Source: Halorhodospira halochloris
GTDB taxonomy: Bacteria > Pseudomonadota > Gammaproteobacteria > Nitrococcales > Halorhodospiraceae
Reading direction: 5' to 3'
Length of the DNA: 64,000 bases
Assembly: GCF_002356555.2 (NCBI RefSeq)
Contig: NZ_AP017372.2
Span: 1,962,501 to 2,026,500 of the forward strand
Below the pieces are notes generated by a model. That model did no database searches. It was not told the origin of the DNA and saw nothing but the letters and a program-made list of their open reading frames with translations. This document shows positions 1 through 7,188 of the stretch, piece by piece; position 1 is the first letter of the stretch, and each line of letters opens with the position of its first letter. Made by a program: the position numbers and the translations under genes.

Positions 1-1666
1 TACTGGAGTGCTCGCGCAGCCACTGCTGCCAATCCGGCCACCAGGAACCCTGCTTCTGCTCAGCCTTATCCAGGAAAGAGTCGGGTGAGACGTAAGGGTC
101 GGAAGCCTTGCGCGGCAGGATGCGGAAGGTGCGCCGCGGATGGCCCGGGGGGGTGACTATGCCGGCGTTGTGGCCACCGGTGGTCAAGGCGAAGGTGACA
201 TCCGCCCGCGGCAGGAAGCGGTTGATCTTGAAGACTGAGCGCCACGGGGCGATATGGTCTTTCTCGGTGCCAATTGCGAAGGTCGGCACTTGAATATCGC
301 CGATGTGGATGGGCTGGCCGCCGACGTCGTAGCGATCCTCAACGAAGTCGTTGTTGAGAAAGAGCCAGCGCAGGTATTCGCTGTGCATGCGGTAGGGCAA
401 GCGCGTCAGGTCGGCATTCCAGGCCATCAGGTCGATGACCTTACCGCGGTCACCCATCATGTAGTCGTGGATCAATCGGGAATAGATCAGGTCCTTGGAG
501 CGCAGCAGCTGGAATGCGCCGGCCATCATGCTGCCATCGAGGTAGCCCTTCTCCCACATCATATCTTCGATGAAGGTCACCTGGCTTTCGTCGATGAATA
601 GCTCCAACTCGCCGGGCTCGGTGAAATCTGCCTGCGCTGCCAGAAGGGTCATGGACGCTAGGCGCTCGTCGCCGTCGCGGGCCATGGTTGCGGCGGCGAG
701 CATGAGCAAGGTGCCACCGAGGCAGTAACCGACGCCGTGAACCTTCTGCTCCGGCACGATGCTGGTAACCGCTTCCAGGGCTTCCATGACCCCCTCGCGG
801 CGGTAGTTGCTCATGCCGAGGTCACGGTCTTCGGAGCCGGGATTTTTCCACGAGATGGTAAAGACGGTGTGGCCTTTGCTGACCAGGTATTCGACCATCG
901 ATTTGCCGGGCGAGAGGTCGAGGATGTAGTACTTCATGATCCACGCCGGCACGATCAGGATCGGCTCGGGGTGGACGGTCTTGGTGGTCGGCTCGTACTG
1001 GATCAGTTCCATGATGCGGTTGCGGTAGACTACCTTGCCGGGGGTAACAGCCAGGTTTTCGCCTACCTTCCAGTGCTCGCCGCCGACCGGCGGTTTTTTG
1101 GTCACATAGCGCTCGACATCCTCAACGGCGTTGGCCATGCCTCTAGCCAGGTTGGCGCCGCCTTCTTGGAGGGTGCGGGCGAGCACTTCGGGGTTGGTGG
1201 CTAGGTAGTTGGACGGCGAGTAGAGGTCGAGCATCTGCCGACCGATGAAGTTAACAACCTCTTCGTGGTGTTGGGTAACGCCGCGCACGCCAGTCGTGGC
1301 GTCGTGCCACCACTGCTGGGTCAGCAAAAAGCCTTGACTGAGCAGATCGTAAGGCCAGGTTTCCCACTCTTCGGCGGCGAAGCGGTCGTCGTTTGGCCAG
1401 GGCTGGATACAGGGTTGTTCGCAGGTTCCGGTCATGCGACTGATGGCGTAGCTTTGGAAGCTCATCAGGTTCCGTGCCGCTTGATCGGCAAGAGCGACCT
1501 GTTTGCCGGGGTGGGAGGCGAGGTGAACTGCCCAGTCGAAGGTGGCGAGGCTGATGGCGACGGGCGAGAGGCCTTGGCTGATGCGGCCGAGGCCGGCGTT
1601 GTAGAGCCGGTCCAGGGTGTAGGCTTGGCGGTCGCTTTCGTCGGGGTCGAGGACGTATGGGTGCAT
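1..1666 (-). CDS. phaC: Class I poly(3-hydroxyalkanoate) synthase, partial (C-terminus beyond window)
   Basis: Polymerises hydroxyacyl-CoA into PHA granules. About 555 codons are visible and the gene runs off the left edge. The N-terminus (about residues 10-50, DRLYNAGLGRISQGLSP then ASHPGKQ) resembles the PHBC_N domain, and an alpha/beta-hydrolase core follows. The lipase-like box GYCLGG puts the catalytic Cys at 315; DHIAPW gives Asp 470 and GGHNAGI gives His 499, the expected triad and spacing for class I enzymes. The ATG at 1666 has an AGAGG ribosome site about 8 nt upstream. No phaA, phaB or phasin gene is adjacent. A 30-bp tandem repeat array begins about 65 bp upstream of the start. 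A second, differently built synthase lies at 15918-17723. Family assignment is certain; substrate chain length is inferred. Confidence 0.95.
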   Translation of the reverse strand, partial: MHPYVLDPDESDRQAYTLDRLYNAGLGRISQGLSPVAISLATFDWAVHLASHPGKQVALADQAARNLMSFQSYAISRMTGTCEQPCIQPWPNDDRFAAEEWETWPYDLLSQGFLLTQQWWHDATTGVRGVTQHHEEVVNFIGRQMLDLYSPSNYLATNPEVLARTLQEGGANLARGMANAVEDVERYVTKKPPVGGEHWKVGENLAVTPGKVVYRNRIMELIQYEPTTKTVHPEPILIVPAWIMKYYILDLSPGKSMVEYLVSKGHTVFTISWKNPGSEDRDLGMSNYRREGVMEALEAVTSIVPEQKVHGVGYCLGGTLLMLAAATMARDGDERLASMTLLAAQADFTEPGELELFIDESQVTFIEDMMWEKGYLDGSMMAGAFQLLRSKDLIYSRLIHDYMMGDRGKVIDLMAWNADLTRLPYRMHSEYLRWLFLNNDFVEDRYDVGGQPIHIGDIQVPTFAIGTEKDHIAPWRSVFKINRFLPRADVTFALTTGGHNAGIVTPPGHPRRTFRILPRKASDPYVSPDSFLDKAEQKQGSWWPDWQQWLREHSS

Positions 1667-1731
1667 GGTGGTACCTCTTGGTTGTTGGTTTTGGCTGCTG
1701 GCGGTCTTTGGGAGAGTCTTTTTTTGGGGAT

Positions 1732-1920
1732 GGCCGGCCCTGGAGATTTTCCCCAGAGCTGGCTGCCCTGGGATGCCATCTTCCCGGGGTTGGCTGGTCC
1801 TGGGAGACCTCCCCTGAGTTGGTCAGCCCTGGGAGATCTCCCCCGGGGTTGGCCAGCCCTGGGAGATCTCCCCCGGGGTTGGCCAGCCCTGGGAGATCTC
1901 CCCCGGGGTTGGCCAGCCCT
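1732..1920. repeat. 30-bp tandem repeat array, about six units
   Basis: Three units of exactly 30 bp (1821-1850, 1851-1880, 1881-1910) are identical apart from one base in the first. Three diverged units of 29-31 bp precede them (1732-1760, 1761-1791, 1792-1820) and a 10-bp partial unit follows. Each good unit reads ggccagccct, gggagatctc, ccccggggtt. It contains the perfect 12-bp palindrome gggagatctccc and the 8-bp palindrome ccccgggg. There are no unique spacers, so this is not a CRISPR array. Position just upstream of phaC suggests repeated protein-binding sites or a minisatellite; function unknown. Confidence 0.9.
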
Positions 1921-1923
1921 GGG

Positions 1924-2006
1924 TATGCCAATATGGGGACGCTACAAGCCGTCCCTGGAAGCTCTCTGCTCGCCATCCATGGCGAGCAAAGCCCCATATT
2001 GGCATA
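1924..2006. repeat. Nested inverted repeat (15-bp outer, 9-bp inner arms)
   Basis: The outer arms tatgccaatatgggg (1924-1938) and its exact complement (1992-2006) enclose an inner hairpin with arms gctcgccat and atggcgagc. The internal text keeps the landmarks of the dispersed element at 12817-12950 (ggacgc, tccctgga, and a central ccatcc hairpin loop), but the arm sequences differ and still pair. It is probably a diverged relative of that family. Confidence 0.75.
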
Positions 2007-2250
2007 TCCCAGGTCCAGCCAACCCCTGAGCCGGAGGCCTTTCTAGGACTCCTTTTCTAGGACTCCTTTTTACCATCCCGGGCAAATAACCCCTTCCTGT
2101 GACCGTACCAGAGCCTATATTCGGCTGTTAGGTTTGAATCCCATCGCTCCCTGCAATATCAAATCCAAGCCTGGCAAAGACCTGTGTCATGATTATTACG
2201 GGATTATACTGCGCTGCACAATTCTAGTAAACAAGATGCGCGCATTTGGT

Positions 2251-2385
2251 GGCCTCTAAAACTTCGCCGGTGCCACCATCCGCCCCGGTGTGGAGATCTT
2301 ATCGCCTGGAATGGCGCCATGAAACCTCCAAGGATAGACTAACGGCGCCCTCCTCACAGGGCAAAACCAGGCGCCGGGCGGATTT
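2251..2385. repeat. Dispersed palindromic element, copy B
   Basis: It shares the ccccggtgtggag arm, the ggcgccatgaaacctcc core and the aacggcgccctcc segment with the copy at 20646-20783. The left end (ggcctctaaaac) is the complement of the right end of that copy, so the outer orientation is reversed. The right arm is degraded. It lies upstream of drrA and may contribute to its leader. About 130 bp, non-coding. Confidence 0.75.
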
Positions 2386-2428
2386 TTGAGTTTTTTCATA
2401 GGACGGCTAATAGGCTTAGAGGATTGGA

Positions 2429-3382
2429 ATGGAATATGCAATTGATGCACGCGGTTTGACTAAGCACTATGCAGCAACCAAGGCGCTGGATGGGGTTGAT
2501 CTGCGGGTCCCTGCGGGCACTGTGTTCGGTCTTTTAGGCCCCAACGGTGCAGGCAAGACTACCACAGTTCGGGCTCTTGCCAGTCTAGTAGAGTTGGATG
2601 CCGGCCAGGCTTGGGTTGGTGGTTTCGATGTCGTGCATGAGCCTCACCGGGTCAGGGAGATCATCGGGCTGACCGGTCAGTACGCCTCGGTCGATGAGAA
2701 GCTGACTGGGCGCGAGAACCTGATCCTAGTGGCGCGCTTGTTAGGCATGTCGCGCCGGGAGGCGCGCGAGCGCGCGCAGCAGATGCTAGATGAGTTCCAT
2801 CTGGGGCAAGCGGCTGACCGAGCCGCGAAGACCTATTCGGGGGGTATGCGCAGGCGTCTCGACCTGGCAGTCAGCCTGGTTGGTCAGCCGCGAATTCTTT
2901 TCCTCGACGAGCCAACTACAGGCCTTGACCCGCGGGCGCGTATGGAGCTGTGGGAACGGATCAGGCGTCTGGTTGAGGCGGGCACAACGGTGCTGCTGAC
3001 GACGCAGTATCTTGATGAAGCTGATGCCTTGGCTGATGAGATCGTGGTGATCAATGAGGGCCGGGTCATAGCGCATGGCACGCCGGAGCAGCTCAAGGAG
3101 CAGGTCGGCACACGGATGCTGGTTGTGGCTATCCGCGCCGGGGCAGACTTCGACCGGGCCGTGAGCGAGGTCACAGACCTGCTCGGTGTAGCACCTAGTA
3201 TTGATGGGCGACGGCTGCGGGCACCGGCTGATGACCCGGACATTTTGCCCGCTCTGGTAAGACGCCTGGATAGCGCCGGTATCGGAGTCGATGAATTGGC
3301 GCTGCAGGGAGCCAATTTGGATGACGTCTTTCTGGCCTTGACTGGCGATAGCAACGAACCGATCAAGGAGGGGCTAAGTTGA
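2429..3382 (+). CDS. DrrA-type ABC transporter ATP-binding protein
   Basis: 317-residue ATPase subunit of an ABC-2 exporter of the daunorubicin-resistance/antibiotic-export type; substrate unknown. Walker A GPNGAGKT is at residues 37-44, the Q-loop region is near 84, the signature YSGGMRRRLDLA begins at 136 and Walker B ILFLDEP is at 156-162. A C-terminal extension after about residue 220 is typical of DrrA-like proteins. The ATG is preceded by AGAGGA about 6 nt upstream. The stop overlaps the TTG start of the permease at 3379 by four bases, so the two are surely co-translated. The specific drug or lipid exported cannot be read from sequence. Confidence 0.93.
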   Translation: MEYAIDARGLTKHYAATKALDGVDLRVPAGTVFGLLGPNGAGKTTTVRALASLVELDAGQAWVGGFDVVHEPHRVREIIGLTGQYASVDEKLTGRENLILVARLLGMSRREARERAQQMLDEFHLGQAADRAAKTYSGGMRRRLDLAVSLVGQPRILFLDEPTTGLDPRARMELWERIRRLVEAGTTVLLTTQYLDEADALADEIVVINEGRVIAHGTPEQLKEQVGTRMLVVAIRAGADFDRAVSEVTDLLGVAPSIDGRRLRAPADDPDILPALVRRLDSAGIGVDELALQGANLDDVFLALTGDSNEPIKEGLS

Positions 3383-4158
3383 TAATATTTAGGCCGCTGC
3401 AGCAGACCCTTACTCTGGCGTGGCGCAGTCTGATCCAGATCCGCCACAACCCCTGGGAGTTGGGTGATTACAGCATTCAGCCGGTGCTGTTTTTGGTGCT
3501 GTTTACCTATGTCTTCGGTGGGGCGATAGCCGGCGGGGCGGATGATTACCTGAGTTTTCTGCTCCCCGGGGTTATAGTCATGAATCTGATGTTTGTGACT
3601 GTCTATGTTGGCCACGGGCTGAATACCGATCTTACCAAAGGTGTTTTCGACCGCTTTCGAGCCTTACCCTTACCGCGCTGGGCACCTCTTGCCGGGCGCA
3701 TAGTGGCCGATTTGGTCAAGCAGGCGATGTGTATCCTGCTGCTTTTGGGGATAGGCTTTTTGCTCGGTTACCGGCTGGAGGGACCATGGTTCGGCGTGCC
3801 GGCGATGATGGTGCTTCTGCTTATTTTCGCCCTGGCCGCTTCGTGGATAATGGTGCTGGTGGGAGTGGTGTCGCGCGACCCGGAGCATGTCCAGCTGTTT
3901 GGTTTCACGGCACTATTTCCGGTGACCTTTGTCAGCAATGTCTTTGTACCGGTGGAGACTATGCCGGACTGGCTACAGGGTATTGTGGCGGTGAATCCTG
4001 TCTCGGTGGTCACTGATGCTGTTCGCGGACTGCTGGAGGGCGGCCCGGTAATGGCAACTGTCACGGGGGCGTTGATGTGGTCTGTGGCGTTAACCGTGAT
4101 CTTTGCGCCTCTGTCAGTCTGGGCGCTTAATCGCAGGTTGGCACGGGGTGGAGGTTAA
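3379..4158 (+). CDS. DrrB-type ABC-2 exporter permease
   Basis: 259-residue inner-membrane partner of the ATPase at 2429-3382. It shows about six hydrophobic segments and the ABC2_membrane pattern, including a motif around PVTFVSNVFVPVETMP near residues 180-195 that is characteristic of DrrB-like permeases. The start is TTG, overlapping the ATPase stop (TTGA), with a GGAGGGG ribosome site inside the upstream gene. No regulator or substrate-biosynthesis gene is adjacent, so the exported compound is unknown. A degenerate palindromic element follows and may act as terminator. Confidence 0.92.
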   Translation: MIIFRPLQQTLTLAWRSLIQIRHNPWELGDYSIQPVLFLVLFTYVFGGAIAGGADDYLSFLLPGVIVMNLMFVTVYVGHGLNTDLTKGVFDRFRALPLPRWAPLAGRIVADLVKQAMCILLLLGIGFLLGYRLEGPWFGVPAMMVLLLIFALAASWIMVLVGVVSRDPEHVQLFGFTALFPVTFVSNVFVPVETMPDWLQGIVAVNPVSVVTDAVRGLLEGGPVMATVTGALMWSVALTVIFAPLSVWALNRRLARGGG

Positions 4159-4167
4159 GGGCGGTTA

Positions 4168-4280
4168 ACCGGAGGCATTAATCCGACCCGGTGTGGAGGT
4201 GCAGGCGCCACTAAGCCTCCAGGGGTAGCACGGCAACGACACCACAGCGGGCCAGATATTGACTCCGGGGAGGTTTGAAG
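4168..4280. repeat. Dispersed palindromic element, copy C (degenerate)
   Basis: It retains acccggtgtggagg, ggcgcca, agcctccagggg and the right flank ccggggaggttt seen at 20761-20777, but lacks part of the core. It lies between the converging ends of drrB and the lipoprotein gene, where a bidirectional terminator role would be plausible. Confidence 0.6.
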
Positions 4281-4314
4281 CCGGAGCCCGCAGAGCGGGT
4301 CCCGGGTTCTAACC

Positions 4315-5847
4315 CTACTGGTCCGAGCAATCAATATCTTCGTAGATCTCTCCCTGGAACTCGAACTCGCATTTATCATCGCTTGTCTTGCGCAGATTCC
4401 CTGAGAAACTTGACCCTCCAACTTCGGTCTCTACCGACATGCTGTAACCATCAAGGTCCTCAACGTTGAATTCTATCTCTTCATCGCCGAGGTCTTTATG
4501 TCTAACTTTAGCCTTATAATTGCCATCATCGTCTTTCTCGAAGCTTATTGCATGGTCGTCGTCACCGTATTCAATTTCCTTACCATCTATGACATCGGTC
4601 AGTTTCTTACCGCGCTGCCATTTATCGGGATTTGCATTTTTACCCTCTTTAAGGAGACTATTATCCTCTCCGCGTGCAAACCCCTCAACATTCAAGGAAG
4701 GACCAAAGCACTTCTCTTTATTACTTCCACAGTCGTCGTCATCGTCAGCCTTAATGCCAATTTCCGCTAAAAACTTGGCAATCTCTTTAAACCCACTGTC
4801 ATTATCACCATCCCAATCCGGTTCCTCTCGCAGAACCAGAGTAGCTGCTTCTATAGCTCGAGCACGGGCGGCTACGTTAGCTTCATCGAATGTAAAATCA
4901 TCGTCATCATGCAGCACATGCCTAAATAAGCCGCCATCGAAGCCGTTATTACCATCTTCCTCACTTCCAATCAGCTTCCAAAGCCATTTCAGGTTGTCAC
5001 GGGGACGTTTATCGTCACCTTGCCACTCCCATTCCAGTTTTTCTTCATTAGCATAACTAGCAGCTAGATCGAATGCGCTTTCAACTACGTCCTCTACAAA
5101 GCCACCAATTCCGTCACTATCCGGGCCACTTTGCCTAACCCAATTTTCAGCTAGTGCCTGGTAAACAAAACGACCCTTCTGGGTGTTCAATTCGTATTTA
5201 TCATGTATTTCTTCCGCGATAACCTCTGCCAGTTTCTGGGCCCGAAACCCCGTACGAATAAGCAGCAAACGCTCCTTATCGGAATAGGAGTTATCATCGA
5301 AATCAAGATAGTCTCCTTCCACGTCGCTCTGAAGTAAGCTGTTTATATCGTCATGCTCATTATTCAGCCATTCGACAAAATCGGCTTTGCCATCACTACC
5401 CATATGACTCATCAGCGAGGTAAGTGGCGTGATGTAAACGCGGTCTAGCTCATCGCCCGGCGATACATCCTCAAAATGGCGGCTCATGGTTACTGGAATG
5501 CGCAGGCCATGCCACTGGTCGCGGCCTTGATGGACACGGAGGATGACGCGATCCATGCCGCCTACGGCGACATCTTTTAGTTCGAACTTGCCGTCTCGAT
5601 CAGTTCTTGATCTGCTGATGCCCTCAACGTAATCGGTTTCAGAGCGGTCCAGATAGACCCTGCCACCGGCTACTGGTCCATCGATAGCGCGCCCTTCAAA
5701 AGATGCCGGGTCATCGCCGGTATCCTGATCAGAGGCATCGTCACAGCCGGTGACACCAAAAAGCAGCAGCGAAGCCACCAGGGCTGATCGCCAAGCGACG
5801 TTGGTACGGAAGGTTTTATGGTTAAAACGCGAGATCAAGTCCAACAT
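4315..5847 (-). CDS. Acidic hypothetical lipoprotein with N-terminal regulatory-like Ig fold
   Basis: 510 residues, not recognised as a named family. The signal peptide ends in the lipobox FGVTGC (Cys35), so it should be lipid-anchored. Residues about 48-95 (FEGRAIDGPVAGGRVYLD, then TDRDGKFEL) look like a carboxypeptidase-regulatory-like beta-sandwich, followed by ITPLTSLMS, a pairing common in secreted bacterial proteins. The remainder is rich in Asp/Glu with runs such as HDDDDF and KADDDDDC. The start overlaps the upstream TraF_2-like gene by 26 bp, so the two are probably one operon. Base composition looks more AT-rich than its neighbours, hinting at a different history. Function unknown. 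Confidence 0.75.
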   Translation of the reverse strand: MLDLISRFNHKTFRTNVAWRSALVASLLLFGVTGCDDASDQDTGDDPASFEGRAIDGPVAGGRVYLDRSETDYVEGISRSRTDRDGKFELKDVAVGGMDRVILRVHQGRDQWHGLRIPVTMSRHFEDVSPGDELDRVYITPLTSLMSHMGSDGKADFVEWLNNEHDDINSLLQSDVEGDYLDFDDNSYSDKERLLLIRTGFRAQKLAEVIAEEIHDKYELNTQKGRFVYQALAENWVRQSGPDSDGIGGFVEDVVESAFDLAASYANEEKLEWEWQGDDKRPRDNLKWLWKLIGSEEDGNNGFDGGLFRHVLHDDDDFTFDEANVAARARAIEAATLVLREEPDWDGDNDSGFKEIAKFLAEIGIKADDDDDCGSNKEKCFGPSLNVEGFARGEDNSLLKEGKNANPDKWQRGKKLTDVIDGKEIEYGDDDHAISFEKDDDGNYKAKVRHKDLGDEEIEFNVEDLDGYSMSVETEVGGSSFSGNLRKTSDDKCEFEFQGEIYEDIDCSDQ

Positions 5848-7183
5848 TGAACATCACCGAACGTGGATAGTCTTGTTCATCATCATCACTCGTATGGGTT
5901 ACATTTTCAAGCCCATATGCGATGTCAAGGCTAAAACTTCTAAAAAGAGTAAAACCGGTGGTGACATACGTCAATTCGCTTCCAGCCATGTTCTCCCGGT
6001 AGCCAAAGCGCCATTCCGGCAGCAAGCGCGCCTGCGGCACGGTTGATACGCTCACGGCAAACCACTGCTGCTCATCGCCTACTGGGTCTTTTACCGAATT
6101 GGTATCGTAGGAGGCAGCCAGGACCCAGCTTTGATCTTGGTTATATATTGCCCCCTCTAAGGACATCTGCGGATCAAGGGTCCAGGTCTCCTCAAGGTCT
6201 ATGCGATCGCCAAATTGCTGAGCCATTGTGCAACGCTCTTGGGCGTCACCACTGAGCTCATGGCAGCATTGGCCGATCGCCCCGAACTCGAGCTCCGGCT
6301 GATTAAGGTTGCGCCCGACTATGCCGAAGCGGTAGTAATCCGAGTTCCAGAGCAAGCCTAAACCAGCGCCGATGTCGGTATCCTGTTTTTGGTTAGCGTC
6401 ATACTCATCGGTTATGGTATCGCCTACATCGTCGGCATCCTGGAGCGGGATAACGATCTTGGATAGATCACTTTGGTAGTGGGTCAAAGAAAAACCAAGC
6501 AGCAGCTCGCTTCGCTCCCCCTGCCAGACGTTGTGGCCGTAACCAAAGGTTATCTCGCGCAGCACCGCACCCTTGATGTAGAGGGAGGTATCTGTCTCGA
6601 TGCCAAAATCTCCACCATCTGCATAGGCATTCACCGGGGCGTCCAATATCCCCAAACGGGCCTGGCCGGTAAAGCGCACATCCAGCGAGATCCCGCCATC
6701 TCCCCACGGCAGCTGCATGCTCAGCGGGGTTATCGGAACGTGGCCAAAGGCCGATAGCTTGGCGTAGCCGTCCTCGCCGGCCTGGACAAGAAATTCGTTG
6801 GCCTTGTCCCGGGCATCCTCAGCATCAGCTATAGTATTGAAATCACCGTCCAAATCATCCTGCAGCTCATCCAACTCATCGATAAGATCATCAACAGGAC
6901 CCAACTCCGCACCAGCCCCGACGCGCAGAATACTGGTCGAGAAGGCTGGACCGATCGGCGATGCGGCGGGGTTAATGCTGGTATCGCGGGCATGGGGGTG
7001 ACTGACGTTGCCGAGGGTCAGGGAACTGCCTGAACTTAGGCCGGCAGTCGGTGACGCCGTCGCGGTTCCGGCTAGCGTCGCCCCACCTAGTGCCAACATG
7101 GCCCAGCCGGTTAACAGGGCGGTATTGGCAACACGGTCAAGCAGTGCCGGCTTACTATCCTGCTGTACATCCCGATCCCGCAT
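5822..7183 (-). CDS. TraF_2-like outer-membrane barrel protein
   Basis: 453 residues with a signal peptide (cleavage near TATASP, about residue 42). After it comes the INPAASP segment typical of the TraF_2/UPF0164-like family of FadL-type barrels; these are often labelled conjugal transfer TraF, but here there is no conjugation gene nearby. The C-terminus ends in alternating hydrophobic residues and Phe (VGLDLAF), as expected for a beta-barrel. An internal CC pair and another Cys (about residues 325-340) are unusual for such barrels. Start choice: a GTG at 7192 and an ATG at 7189 lie too close to GAGGAG; the ATG at 7183 is 8 nt from it. It overlaps the upstream gene's stop region and the downstream lipoprotein, implying an operon. 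Role unknown. Confidence 0.7.
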   Translation of the reverse strand: MRDRDVQQDSKPALLDRVANTALLTGWAMLALGGATLAGTATASPTAGLSSGSSLTLGNVSHPHARDTSINPAASPIGPAFSTSILRVGAGAELGPVDDLIDELDELQDDLDGDFNTIADAEDARDKANEFLVQAGEDGYAKLSAFGHVPITPLSMQLPWGDGGISLDVRFTGQARLGILDAPVNAYADGGDFGIETDTSLYIKGAVLREITFGYGHNVWQGERSELLLGFSLTHYQSDLSKIVIPLQDADDVGDTITDEYDANQKQDTDIGAGLGLLWNSDYYRFGIVGRNLNQPELEFGAIGQCCHELSGDAQERCTMAQQFGDRIDLEETWTLDPQMSLEGAIYNQDQSWVLAASYDTNSVKDPVGDEQQWFAVSVSTVPQARLLPEWRFGYRENMAGSELTYVTTGFTLFRSFSLDIAYGLENVTHTSDDDEQDYPRSVMFNVGLDLAF

Positions 7184-7188
7184 CGGCA

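Larger units (their letters stand above)
1667..2428. other. 762-bp non-coding region between phaC and drrA
   Basis: This divergent gap should hold the promoters of both flanking genes. It contains a 30-bp tandem array (1732-1920), a nested inverted repeat (1924-2006), a 14-bp tandem duplication (2043-2070, unit ctaggactcctttt) and a copy of the dispersed palindromic element (about 2251-2385). A TATACT hexamer at 2205-2210 could be a -10 for drrA, but no good -35 is visible. Short open frames here come from the repeats, because 30 is a multiple of three; I see no credible gene. Confidence 0.7.

Noticed and set aside
254-1204. Plus-strand open frames of 115 and 155 codons
   Set aside because: They are the antisense of the PHA synthase, which shows a full catalytic triad on the minus strand.
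1732-1920. Possible CRISPR array
   Set aside because: Repeats are directly adjacent with no unique spacers and there are no cas genes.
1251-2046. Open frames on both strands over the tandem array, encoding 10-residue repeats such as GEISQGWPTP
   Set aside because: The 30-bp period keeps any frame open; several frames are open at once on both strands, there is no good ribosome site, and the frames overlap the real phaC.
4285-4330. tRNA-like T-arm (cccgggttctaaccc)
   Set aside because: No acceptor, D or anticodon arms can be folded around it; it is probably chance or a worn repeat edge.
5822-7183. Conjugative element suggested by the TraF_2-like protein
   Set aside because: No relaxase, pilus or mating-pair genes are present; this family occurs widely as chromosomal outer-membrane barrels.
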